Of a DNA stretch of 64,000 nt, positions 16,073 through 24,344 are shown in pieces. The notes under the pieces were generated by a model. That model saw only the letters and a list, made by a program, of their open reading frames with translations. It was not told the DNA's origin and did no database searches. Location of the stretch: the NCBI GenBank assembly GCA_937871435.1, contig CALMQM010000040.1, positions 27,112-91,111 of the forward strand, in the 5' to 3' direction. The first letter of the stretch is position 1. Every line of letters starts with the position of its first letter. A program made the translations under genes and the position numbers. Source of the stretch: an uncultured Bacteroidota bacterium. GTDB taxonomy: Bacteria > Bacteroidota > Bacteroidia > AKYH767-A > 2013-40CM-41-45.

Positions 16073-17884
16073 TTACATTCTTTCCGGAACCTGAATACCA
16101 AGCAATTTCATTGACTGACTAATCACAGCTGCTGTCATGCCACTTAATGCAAGTCTGAAAGCAGTTGTTTGTGGTTCTGCATCATCCACAATTACATGAT
16201 CGTGATAAAAATGGTTGTAGCTTTTGGCTACATCGTATGCAAAATTCGCGACAACGGCAGGACTGAAATTTTGTCCGGCTTCAAGCACCATCTGCGGATA
16301 GGAATATATGATTTTAAGCAGTTGTTTTTCTTCTTTGGACAAGGAATGACCGCCTGTATAGTGTGGGAGATTCGTCAACTTATTCCCTTTTTTCAGCACT
16401 GATCTGATCCGTGCATAGGTATACTGAATAAATGGTCCGGTGTTTCCATTCAGATCAATACTTTCAGCAGGATTGAAGAGCATTCGTTTCTTTGGATCCA
16501 CTTTCAGAATGAAATATTTAATCGCTCCCATTCCAAGTGTGTGATACAATTCCCGTGCTTCAGCACTGTCGAAATCATCCAGCTTACCCATAGCTTTCGT
16601 TGCCATTTCAGCTTCTTCCACTACATCTTTCATTAAATCATCCGCATCCACTACTGTTCCTTCACGGGATTTCATTTTACCGCTGGGCAAATCCACCATC
16701 CCATATGAAAGATGGTACAATCCATCTGCCCATGGCCGTTGCAGTTTTTGGAAAATGGCACGCAGGACTTTAAAATGATAGTCCTGTTCATTTCCTACAA
16801 CATAGATTAACTGATCAAGTCCCTTGTGTTCATCGAAACGGAGTTGAGCTGTTCCGATATCCTGAGTGATATACACAGAAGTTCCATCTGCCCTCAGCAA
16901 TACTTTTTGATCCAATCCTTCTGCAGTCAGATCAACCCAAACTGACTGATCTTCTTTGCGGAAAAATGAGTTGGACTTTACTCCGTCCTCGACCATCTTT
17001 TTGCCAAGCAAATAGGTTTGAGATTCGTAATATATTTTATCGAAATCAACTCCCAGATTTTTATAAGTTATTGCAAATCCATCGTACACCCATCCATTCA
17101 TTTTTTCCCAAAGAGAACGGGTTTCGGAATCTCCGGATTCCCATTTTCTCAACATCTCCTGGATTTCCTGATTGAGGGGCGCGGATTTTTCAGCGTCTTC
17201 TTTGCTCATGCCTTTTGTCACGAGGTGCTCCACTTGTTCTTTGTATTTTTTATCATACAGAACATAGTATTTCCCCACCAAATGATCTCCTTTCATTCCG
17301 GATGAAGAAGGAGTTTCGCCATTTCCCCACTTCTGCCAGGCAAGCATAGATTTACAAATATGTATTCCACGGTCATTGACCAGATTCACTTTGAGTACCT
17401 GGTGTCCGTTAGCTTTCAAAATTTCAGCGACTGAATATCCAAGTAAATTATTTCGGATATGTCCGAGGTGAAGAGGTTTATTGGTATTGGGAGATGAATA
17501 CTCTACCATGAGAAATCTCGGTTTCACAGGTGAATCAGAGTTTCTATTCGGATCAAAAAGCAATGCATGTTCTGCATTCACAGCATTAAAAAAATCCGAC
17601 CAACAGCTATCAGCGACAAGCAGATTCAGGAATCCCTTCACAACATTGAATGAAGCCAATACAGAGGAGTTCGCTTTGAGGTGTGAACCGATCTGGTTTG
17701 CTGTTTCTTCAGGTGATTTACCGCTTTGTTTTGAATAGGGAAAAACCACCAAAGTGCGGTCACCTTCAAATTCCTTCTTTGTTTCCTGCAGAATGATTTT
17801 GTCTTCCTGTTCGGAGATCCCGTACAGTTCCTGCAATGCAGATACTATTCCTCTTTTTAACTCCTTCTCAAACCACACACTCAT
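16073..17884 (-). CDS. argS: Arginyl-tRNA synthetase
   Basis: Class I aminoacyl-tRNA synthetase charging tRNA-Arg; 603 residues, complete. The N-terminal additional domain is followed by SSPNTNKPLHLGHIRNN, which carries the HIGH motif, the catalytic domain with GKMKSREGT at the KMSKS position, and a C-terminal DALR anticodon-binding domain ending QVPERM, the usual family ending. It starts at ATG 17884, 25 bp downstream of the arginase gene, and its stop is 1 nt from the C92 peptidase start. Its position beside arginase and arginine decarboxylase makes this an arginine-focused block. Confidence 0.96.
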   Translation of the reverse strand: MSVWFEKELKRGIVSALQELYGISEQEDKIILQETKKEFEGDRTLVVFPYSKQSGKSPEETANQIGSHLKANSSVLASFNVVKGFLNLLVADSCWSDFFNAVNAEHALLFDPNRNSDSPVKPRFLMVEYSSPNTNKPLHLGHIRNNLLGYSVAEILKANGHQVLKVNLVNDRGIHICKSMLAWQKWGNGETPSSSGMKGDHLVGKYYVLYDKKYKEQVEHLVTKGMSKEDAEKSAPLNQEIQEMLRKWESGDSETRSLWEKMNGWVYDGFAITYKNLGVDFDKIYYESQTYLLGKKMVEDGVKSNSFFRKEDQSVWVDLTAEGLDQKVLLRADGTSVYITQDIGTAQLRFDEHKGLDQLIYVVGNEQDYHFKVLRAIFQKLQRPWADGLYHLSYGMVDLPSGKMKSREGTVVDADDLMKDVVEEAEMATKAMGKLDDFDSAEARELYHTLGMGAIKYFILKVDPKKRMLFNPAESIDLNGNTGPFIQYTYARIRSVLKKGNKLTNLPHYTGGHSLSKEEKQLLKIIYSYPQMVLEAGQNFSPAVVANFAYDVAKSYNHFYHDHVIVDDAEPQTTAFRLALSGMTAAVISQSMKLLGIQVPERM

Positions 17885-17909
17885 TGTGTTTCATTATTTT
17901 GTAAATGAA

Positions 17910-18854
17910 TTAATTGGTGAGCTGACTCACCACCCGCTGAAGAATTTCAAATGTATTTTCAGCCATCAGATTTTCTTTATCAAGAGTAGGATTCACTTCT
18001 GAAATTTCAAAGCAAATTACTTTTTCGTTTTGAATCAATCTCACCAATAAACTTCCTGCTTCCTTTTCTGTAATACCATTTCGTACCGGTGTTCCCGTTC
18101 CTTTTGAAATCGAAGAATCCATACTGTCCACATCAAATGAAATGTAAATCATGTGGCAGCGCGACAAATGAGCCAGAGCATCCCTGGCGATCTTCTCAAC
18201 ACCATTTCTTTTTACATCATTGGTGCTGAAGATTCTTACCTTATTTTTTTTCAGAAGATATGATTCTTCCGGTTCAACATCCCTCAATGCAATAAATACG
18301 AGGTCGTTCCATTCAATTTTAGGAGTTATTCCTCCGATCTTTTTAATCTTCGACCAAAACTCAAGTGTGTCTTTATCCGGTTTGTTCATTTTATTGCTGG
18401 CATTGTCTTCTGCCAGAACTGCAGCCAAAGGCATACCGTGCATATTGCCTGAAGGAGTTGTCCAGGGTGAATGCATGTCAGCATGCGCATCAATCCAGAT
18501 CACCCCGAGACGCTGTTTTGGATAGGCCATCTTAATCCCGGAAATGGTTCCGGCGGAAGTACTGTGGTCACCGGCGAGTACAATCGGAAATTCATTAGAC
18601 TTCAATGAGTTTTTTACAGCGTTGGCTGTTCGTTCAAGAACCGTGAGCAAACTTTTTATCCTTTTCGCGTACGGACTTCCGGGTGATTCAAACAAACTGG
18701 TATTCTCAGTCTGAACTTCTACCGAATCTATTTTCTTGAAGAGGTTACTACCGTAGTCAAAGGCGGCAATCTTGATTGCATCCGGTCCCATGCTGGCTCC
18801 GCGGGTTCCTGCTCCTACTTCAGACTTTACTTCTACAAACCTGATCTTCTTCAT
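17910..18854 (-). CDS. rocF: Arginase family protein
   Basis: Ureohydrolase, 314 residues, predicted to hydrolyse arginine to ornithine and urea with a di-manganese centre. Metal ligands are visible in AGDHST, WIDAHADMHSP and SFDVDSMD. The segment GNMHGMPLAAV follows the arginase pattern (HGMPLA) rather than the agmatinase one, and GTGTPVRNGIT resembles the arginase C-terminal loop. Because the divergent neighbour makes agmatine, an agmatinase role must still be considered; I favour arginase. It precedes argS on the same strand and shares a 149-bp divergent regulatory region with arginine decarboxylase. Confidence 0.85.
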   Translation of the reverse strand: MKKIRFVEVKSEVGAGTRGASMGPDAIKIAAFDYGSNLFKKIDSVEVQTENTSLFESPGSPYAKRIKSLLTVLERTANAVKNSLKSNEFPIVLAGDHSTSAGTISGIKMAYPKQRLGVIWIDAHADMHSPWTTPSGNMHGMPLAAVLAEDNASNKMNKPDKDTLEFWSKIKKIGGITPKIEWNDLVFIALRDVEPEESYLLKKNKVRIFSTNDVKRNGVEKIARDALAHLSRCHMIYISFDVDSMDSSISKGTGTPVRNGITEKEAGSLLVRLIQNEKVICFEISEVNPTLDKENLMAENTFEILQRVVSQLTN

Positions 18855-18906
18855 TGGTTACCTTTTGTTTTACTCTATTCAAAAAATTTATTCCCTACGT
18901 ATGTGA

Positions 18907-18962
18907 TAAATGTAAGTTACTTACTTTAGCAGAAATTTGACAATCCGGGTTACTTACATTTA
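18907..18962. promoter_or_regulatory. Symmetric repeat region between arginase and arginine decarboxylase
   Basis: Within the divergent intergenic region, TAAATGTAAGTTAC (18907-18920) and GTTACTTACATTTA (18949-18962) form an inverted repeat with one mismatch. GTTACTTAC also occurs at 18916-18924, so GTTACTTAC is directly repeated 33 bp apart, about three helical turns. Each outer arm contains TACATTTA, a near match to TAnnTTTG, facing outward. The arrangement suits divergent promoters with a shared operator; no regulator is identified. Confidence 0.5.
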
Positions 18963-19003
18963 GCGTAAAGTCCCAAGGGTCATTCAACTCCTTTCAGCAT
19001 ACA

Positions 19004-20407
19004 ATGAAGAACACTTACCGTGACCTGATCGAACAAACCTTTTACTTCCCGCAGGAAGGTTTTGAGGTGATCGACAATCAACTTCACTTCTATGGTATTG
19101 ATTTGATGGAAATTATCAAACAATACGGTACTCCCTTGAAAATCACCTATCTGCCTAAAATTGGGTCACAAATTAAGAAAGCCAAACGACTTTTCAATGT
19201 AGCCATTGCAAAAGCAGATTACAAGGGTTCTTATACCTACTGTTATTGTACGAAGAGTTCCCATTTTTCGTTCGTTTTGCATGAAGTTTTAAAGCATGAT
19301 GTTCACTTGGAAACCTCCTCTGCTTTTGATATCCCAATCATCCGTTCCCTTTACCAGGAAAAGAAGATCGACAAAAACGTTTTCATCATCTGTAACGGAT
19401 ACAAACGGCCGCAGTACATTCAATACATTTCGGATCTGATCAATGACGGGTTTGAAAATGTAATTCCGGTTCTGGACAATATGAATGAGCTTGGATTATA
19501 TGAGAAAAAGATCAAAGGAAGGAAGAAAGTTAAAGTTGGAATTCGGATTGCAGCCGGAGAAGAACCGAATTATGAATTTTACACATCCCGTTTGGGTATT
19601 CGCTATGACGAGATCAAGGATTATTACATCAAAAACCTTAAGAAGAATCCGAAGTTCCAGTTGAAGATGTTGCACTTTTTCATCAACACAGGCATTAAAG
19701 ACAATGCCTACTACTGGAACGAATTGAATAAGTGCGTGAACGTTTACTGTGAGTTGAAAAAGATCTGCCCTACACTCGATTCACTGGATATCGGCGGTGG
19801 TTGGCCGATCCGAAAATCGCTCGGCTTTGAATACGATTATGAATACATGGCTGAACAAATTGTAAAACAAATCAAACAAACCTGCAAAGCACAAGGTGTG
19901 GATGAGCCCAATATCTTCACAGAGTTTGGAAGTTTTACAGTAGCTGAAAGCGGAGCAACATTATTTTCCATCATTGATCAGAAACAGCAAAACGACAATG
20001 AGCTCTGGTATATGATAGACAGTTCCTTCATTACTACTCTTCCGGATACCTGGGGAATAAAACAGAAATTTATTCTTCTCGCTATCAATGACTGGGAAAA
20101 GGATTACAATCGCGTAAATATTGGCGGACTCACTTGCGATAGCGATGATTATTATAACACCGAATCGCATGTTAACCAGGTATATCTTCCCAAACAGGAA
20201 AATCCTCAGGGCGAACAATTGTACATCGGCTTTTTCCATACCGGAGCCTATCAGGAAAGTATCGGTGGTTATGGCGGAATTCAACATTGTCTGGTCCCGG
20301 CACCGAAACATGTTATCATCGATCGTGATGAGGATGGTGAGATTACCACGCGTCTTTTTGCAAAAGAACAAAGCGCCAAGAGTATGCTTAAAATTCTTGG
20401 TTATTAA
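19004..20407 (+). CDS. speA: Arginine decarboxylase (Bacteroidota type, PLP-dependent)
   Basis: Fold-III PLP decarboxylase, 467 residues, converting arginine to agmatine, the first step of the agmatine route to putrescine. The N-terminal alanine-racemase-like barrel carries YTYCYCTKSSHFSFVL with the presumed PLP-lysine near its start, HLETSSAFD, the phosphate-binding DIGGGWPI and a C-terminal beta domain with FHTGAYQES. It is shorter than enterobacterial SpeA and has the size of Bacteroidota homologues. Other decarboxylases of the same fold cannot be fully excluded. ATG at 19004. It is divergent from arginase; the VOC gene follows by 14 bp. Confidence 0.88.
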   Translation: MKNTYRDLIEQTFYFPQEGFEVIDNQLHFYGIDLMEIIKQYGTPLKITYLPKIGSQIKKAKRLFNVAIAKADYKGSYTYCYCTKSSHFSFVLHEVLKHDVHLETSSAFDIPIIRSLYQEKKIDKNVFIICNGYKRPQYIQYISDLINDGFENVIPVLDNMNELGLYEKKIKGRKKVKVGIRIAAGEEPNYEFYTSRLGIRYDEIKDYYIKNLKKNPKFQLKMLHFFINTGIKDNAYYWNELNKCVNVYCELKKICPTLDSLDIGGGWPIRKSLGFEYDYEYMAEQIVKQIKQTCKAQGVDEPNIFTEFGSFTVAESGATLFSIIDQKQQNDNELWYMIDSSFITTLPDTWGIKQKFILLAINDWEKDYNRVNIGGLTCDSDDYYNTESHVNQVYLPKQENPQGEQLYIGFFHTGAYQESIGGYGGIQHCLVPAPKHVIIDRDEDGEITTRLFAKEQSAKSMLKILGY

Positions 20408-20421
20408 GAACCGAAACTGAC

Positions 20422-21216
20422 ATGAAAAGAATCACAGGTATTGGCGGAGTTTTCATAAAAGCATCTGATCCGAAGTTTCTTGCCAGATGGTACGAAGATC
20501 ATTTAGGTATTCCATTTGGCACAAACGTGTATGCCAGTTTGAAATGGAGAAATGCCAATGATACCAACGAAATTTGTACTACCGCTTTCAGTTTCTTCCC
20601 GGAAAACACAACTTATTTTCTCCCCGGTGAAAAAAAGCTGATGCTGAATTTTCGTGTCGAGAATCTTAGAGAATTATTGCCATTGCTTCAGACTGAAGGA
20701 GTGAATGTGCTGGAAAAAACTGAAGAATATGAATATGGAAAATTCGGCTGGGTAATGGATCCTGAGGGCAATAAGATTGAACTTTGGGAGCCTCATGAAT
20801 CGGGATTTGGTGAATCGCCTCAGTCTGTCCCTGTTTCAGGACCTGTAAATGGCCTGGGTGGTATTTTCATAAAGAGTTCGGATCCGAAAAAGCTGGCGCA
20901 ATGGTATGCCGATCATTTCCAACTGAATTTCCAGGGAACGATGTGTATGTTTAGATGGAAACAGGTGAATGATGCACAAAAAGATGGCACCACCGTATTA
21001 TCGTTTTTCAAAGAAGATACTCAATATTTCAAGCCATCAGACAAGAGTTATATGCTGAATCTGAATGTGAATCAGATTGAACAATTGACGGAGGAGCTCA
21101 GGACATCACAAATTCCTGTTGCGCCTAAAGTCGATGATTCGGAATATGGTAAGTTCAGCTGGTTGATGGATGCCGAAGGAAATAAAATTGAATTGTGGGA
21201 ATCCAATAAATCCTGA
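20422..21216 (+). CDS. Tandem VOC-domain protein (glyoxalase/dioxygenase superfamily)
   Basis: 264 residues made of two homologous VOC units, about 1-128 and 138-264. Each starts GGxFIKxSDPK-LAxWYxDH and ends YGKFxWxMDxEGNKIELWE, so the halves are clear internal duplicates. Metal-binding positions (His in WYEDH or WYADH and the late Glu of IELWE) are present in both halves. VOC proteins include glyoxalases, isomerases and resistance proteins; the substrate is unknown. It follows arginine decarboxylase by 14 bp and probably shares its transcript; it converges on the Smr-domain gene. Confidence 0.85.
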   Translation: MKRITGIGGVFIKASDPKFLARWYEDHLGIPFGTNVYASLKWRNANDTNEICTTAFSFFPENTTYFLPGEKKLMLNFRVENLRELLPLLQTEGVNVLEKTEEYEYGKFGWVMDPEGNKIELWEPHESGFGESPQSVPVSGPVNGLGGIFIKSSDPKKLAQWYADHFQLNFQGTMCMFRWKQVNDAQKDGTTVLSFFKEDTQYFKPSDKSYMLNLNVNQIEQLTEELRTSQIPVAPKVDDSEYGKFSWLMDAEGNKIELWESNKS

Positions 21217-21235
21217 TCACAGGTTAAATCCCGGG

Positions 21236-22300
21236 TTAAAGAAATTCAACTTCAGTTGCTCCAAAACCGTATTGTTCAGGTGGTGCTTCACCGTAACGGA
21301 TAAAGGGAATTTTTTTCAGCTCTTCCCGGATTGCACTTTTAAGTACACCTTGACCAACGCCATGTATAAAGGTAATCTTGTGGATTTTATTCACCATTGC
21401 CTGATCCAGTTCATACAGGAAATAGTTCAATTGATAAGCGATGATTTGTGCATTGCTCATTGCTGAATAATCTTTGAGCAATTCTTCGATATGAAGATCG
21501 ACAACCTTTGTACGTGAAAGAACAGTAAATTTTTCTGCTTTGCCTTTACCCTGTCTTTGTTGATTTCTCAGATTTTCTTCAGTTTCCTTTTGCTGGTACT
21601 TTTCCAAAAGTTTGCTGATGTCAATTTCATTGATTGGATTCATACTGAACAAAGGCATTAGCAAAACCGGTAATTCTCCTGATCTCAAAGTGTTTTTGTA
21701 AGTTGGATCAAGGAAATCTGAGCCGGAAAAAGACAGTTGTTTGATGATGGGAGAACGCGGTCTGTATTCTTTTTTTGCAAAAAACAGAAACTGAAATTCA
21801 AATCCATCAAAGCGATGCAATTGATCCGGCGAATACATTCCAAGAGCCAGTTCCGATCTGGGTGATACGGAACCACTGTCAATTCCGGAACGAAAATCAG
21901 CCAGCTTTCTTGACACCGTGAACATGATATCATACGCTGTATTGTTAATCAGGATCAGTTCGATTTCAGATGTAAGCGGGGTTTTTTCATGCACCATTTT
22001 CAATCCGGCATACACTGTATCATCCGGATCCATGGAAGTGATGATATCAGGCTTTCGTGCCGGAGATTTAATGGTTGAAACCGATTGACTGACTTCTTTG
22101 GGGTCAGATTTTGGGTGAGGTTCGCGAGGAAGTTCTTCGTCTAATTGAAACTCTATCCGAACCCATTGCTTCTCCTCAGCAATATGTTTAAACCCATCTG
22201 CATCAGCTACTTCAATTTTATCGTTGGACAAAATCCGAACCACTGATCCCTCCAAATTATCGTTTAAAAAGCGTACTTTATCTCCTACTTGTAATTTCAC
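21236..22300 (-). CDS. DUF2027 plus Smr-domain protein
   Basis: About 354 residues, starting at GTG 22300 (MKLQVGDKVRFLND, the usual family N-terminus). A TTG start at 22375 is possible but lacks that fit. N-terminal residues about 1-60 are an SH3/KOW-like barrel, the middle (about 90-220) is a DUF2027-type beta-rich region, followed by a basic coiled linker and a C-terminal Smr domain (VVDLHIEELL, HKITFIHGVGQGVLKSAI) with the conserved DLH and HGxGxG motifs. Smr domains can be nucleases acting on DNA or RNA junctions or on collided ribosomes; the biological role of the DUF2027 form is not established to my knowledge. It converges with the VOC gene. Confidence 0.85.
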   Translation of the reverse strand: MKLQVGDKVRFLNDNLEGSVVRILSNDKIEVADADGFKHIAEEKQWVRIEFQLDEELPREPHPKSDPKEVSQSVSTIKSPARKPDIITSMDPDDTVYAGLKMVHEKTPLTSEIELILINNTAYDIMFTVSRKLADFRSGIDSGSVSPRSELALGMYSPDQLHRFDGFEFQFLFFAKKEYRPRSPIIKQLSFSGSDFLDPTYKNTLRSGELPVLLMPLFSMNPINEIDISKLLEKYQQKETEENLRNQQRQGKGKAEKFTVLSRTKVVDLHIEELLKDYSAMSNAQIIAYQLNYFLYELDQAMVNKIHKITFIHGVGQGVLKSAIREELKKIPFIRYGEAPPEQYGFGATEVEFL

Positions 22301-22648
22301 CTGATGTAATTTATTCCATTTCCAAATGGTAGAAAAACCGGAATGAGCCTTTGAAAATAAAGGTAAATTATCCAATTTCTTGCATCATCCTTCCGGGCTT
22401 TTTCACTTTTCATTGTTTATAACCATCTTTAAGCCTCATCTCTTAGCTGAATTGTTCTGAATTTTCATGACATTTCTCAGACAAATTGAGAATTTTTCAT
22501 TTGTTAAATTTTGATAAAAATGAAAGAATAATTCATTTCATTGTCACATTGAAATAGCTTATTCATATCTTTGTGCCGGAGTTAGTGAAAAGCTGCGACA
22601 CTTCTTATCTGATTCCCCGCATAAATCTTAGAATCTTTTATCCCTGAA
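22301..22648. other. Divergent intergenic region between the Smr gene and dedA
   Basis: This 348-bp, AT-rich stretch lies upstream of both neighbours. No ORF with family-like sequence is seen. It holds a good plus-strand promoter candidate at its right side (22541-22573). Nothing clear is seen for the Smr gene. Confidence 0.5.
22541..22573 (+). promoter_or_regulatory. Promoter candidate for dedA-aroE
   Basis: TATCTTTG (22566-22573) is an exact TAnnTTTG -7 element, with TTG at 22541-22543 as a -33 element 22 nt upstream, within the reported range for Bacteroidota. A transcript would start near 22580, leaving a leader of about 70 nt before dedA. Confidence 0.55.
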
Positions 22649-23299
22649 ATGGAGTTTATTCAACAGTTGATTGATTTTATTTTACATATTGATAAGCACC
22701 TTATTGAAATGGTGAATCAGTATGATAAGGTCACTTACCTGTTGTTGGCCCTGATCATTTTCTGCGAAACAGGATTTGTGGTCACTCCTTTCCTTCCGGG
22801 AGATTCTTTGTTGTTTGCTGCCGGCGCCCTGGCCGCTGCAGGATCTTTGAACATTGGTTTATTGATTCTGATTTTGTTCCTGGCTGCCTTTGCAGGTGAC
22901 AATACGAATTATGCGATCGGAAATTTCATCGGACATAAAATCATCGCAGCGAAACGTAAATTGATCAAGAAAGAATACATTGACCGTACACATGCTTTTT
23001 ACGAAAAGCATGGAGGGAAAACTGTTGTGATTGCCCGGTTCATGCCGATTCTCCGCACCTTCGCACCGTTTGTCGCTGGTTTGGGCAGTATGACATACCG
23101 TAGATTTATCGGTTTCAGTCTGCTTGGAAATGTATTGTGGATTTGCGGATTTTCCATTGCAGGCTATGCATTCGGAAATATTCCTGCTGTCAAACAAAAT
23201 TTTACACTGGTCGTTTTCGGAATAATTATCCTCTCTCTCCTGCCAATGTTGATTGCTTTCATTAAAGCAAAATTATCCTCTAAAACTGCGAACTTTTAA
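22649..23299 (+). CDS. DedA family membrane protein
   Basis: 216 residues with about five hydrophobic segments. DedA/SNARE-associated-like hallmarks are intact: FCETGFVVTPFLPGDSLLFAAGALAA near residues 37-62 (Glu and Asp in re-entrant loop 1) and FMPILRTFAPFVAGLGSMTYRRF with LGNVLWICGF in the second half. DedA proteins act as lipid flippases or scramblases, for example undecaprenyl phosphate recycling (UptA) or phosphatidylethanolamine; which lipid applies here is unknown. aroE follows by 18 bp in the same direction. Confidence 0.9.
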   Translation: MEFIQQLIDFILHIDKHLIEMVNQYDKVTYLLLALIIFCETGFVVTPFLPGDSLLFAAGALAAAGSLNIGLLILILFLAAFAGDNTNYAIGNFIGHKIIAAKRKLIKKEYIDRTHAFYEKHGGKTVVIARFMPILRTFAPFVAGLGSMTYRRFIGFSLLGNVLWICGFSIAGYAFGNIPAVKQNFTLVVFGIIILSLLPMLIAFIKAKLSSKTANF

Positions 23300-23317
23300 T
23301 CCCAAATTTATTCAATC

Positions 23318-24076
23318 ATGAAACGTTTTGGTTTATTCGGCCATCCACTGGAACACTCTTATTCTAAGAAATTTTTTCAGGAAAAATTTCAACGGGAAGG
23401 TAGAAGTGATTGCGCCTACGAAAACTATGACACTGAGAACATCTATGACCTGAAACAAATTGTGAAGGACAATCCCGATCTGGTAGGATTGAATGTCACA
23501 ATTCCGTTCAAGCAGGACATTATTCCTATGCTCGATAATCTGGATGATATCTCTCAGAAAATCGGAGCTGTAAACACCATCCGCATTAATCGTCAGGATG
23601 GTGGTAAATTCGAGCTGCATGGCTACAATACAGATGCCTGGGGTTTTGAGTTAGCCATTCGTCCGATTCTTCGCCCGCATCACCGCAGGGCCCTGATCTT
23701 AGGCACTGGTGGTTCAGCCAAAGCTGTGTCTTTTGTATTCAGAAAACTGAATATCGAGCATTTCTTCGTTACACGAGAGGAATCCCGTTTTCACTATTCA
23801 TACGCTGACCTGAATGCGAATACCATGAAAGCTTTCCAGGTCATTGTAAACACTACACCGCTTGGAATGTATCCGAATGTCAATGAATGTCCGAATATTC
23901 CATATGAATTTCTGACTCACAAAAACCTTTGCTTCGACCTGATTTATAATCCGGCTCAGACAAAATTTTTGGAGAAATCTAAAGAAGCCGGTGCATTTAT
24001 CCATAATGGTTTCAGAATGCTAAGATTGCAGGCTGAAAAATCATGGGAGATCTGGAACGAACCGATCTATGTATAA
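23318..24076 (+). CDS. aroE: Shikimate dehydrogenase
   Basis: NADP-dependent reduction of 3-dehydroshikimate to shikimate; 252 residues. Substrate-site motifs are seen: FGHPLEHSYSK near the start, NVTIPFKQDI with the catalytic Lys, AVNTIRI, NTDAWGFE with the catalytic Asp, then the nucleotide-binding ILGTGGSAKAV. The C-terminal NGFRMLRLQAEKSWEIW helix is typical. It is the second gene after dedA and is closed by a strong terminator; aroC is 15 kb away. Confidence 0.93.
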   Translation: MKRFGLFGHPLEHSYSKKFFQEKFQREGRSDCAYENYDTENIYDLKQIVKDNPDLVGLNVTIPFKQDIIPMLDNLDDISQKIGAVNTIRINRQDGGKFELHGYNTDAWGFELAIRPILRPHHRRALILGTGGSAKAVSFVFRKLNIEHFFVTREESRFHYSYADLNANTMKAFQVIVNTTPLGMYPNVNECPNIPYEFLTHKNLCFDLIYNPAQTKFLEKSKEAGAFIHNGFRMLRLQAEKSWEIWNEPIYV

Positions 24077-24100
24077 TTCATAATCAAAAATAATTTTTAC

Positions 24101-24132
24101 AAAAGACCGGTTCCTCTGAGCCGGTCTTTTTT
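24101..24132 (+). terminator. Terminator after aroE
   Basis: A perfect 10-bp stem, AAAAGACCGG and CCGGTCTTTT, with a 10-nt loop and a continuing T run. It lies 24 bp after the aroE stop. Confidence 0.88.
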
Positions 24133-24297
24133 GTTGTGATTAAAAAGAATTTCAAATACAAATTGAGTCTTAGTGATTTTCACTTGAAATAATGTGGAAG
24201 AATTTTCGAAAGAATGATTCTGAAAAATTCTGATTCATTAAGATGTTCACTGATCTGATTCAAATGTCAAATAGTAAAATTGAAATTTTGTTTACCT

Positions 24298-24305
24298 TAC
24301 ATTTG
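24298..24305 (+). promoter_or_regulatory. Candidate -7 element for uvrB
   Basis: TACATTTG is an exact TAnnTTTG element 39 bp before the uvrB start. A TTG occurs at 24280-24282 but the 15-nt spacing is shorter than usual, so only the -7 part is well supported. No LexA-like box was recognised. Confidence 0.45.
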
Positions 24306-24344
24306 TCTTCATGTTAGTAATACCGCCATTAGAATTACAGCTAT

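Noticed and set aside
17910..18854. Agmatinase instead of arginase
   Set aside because: The GNMHGMPLAAV segment follows arginases; agmatinase is left as an alternative because of the neighbouring arginine decarboxylase.
21222..21239. GGTTAAATCCCGGGTTAA between the VOC and Smr genes as a terminator
   Set aside because: It is a short near-palindrome without a loop or T run.
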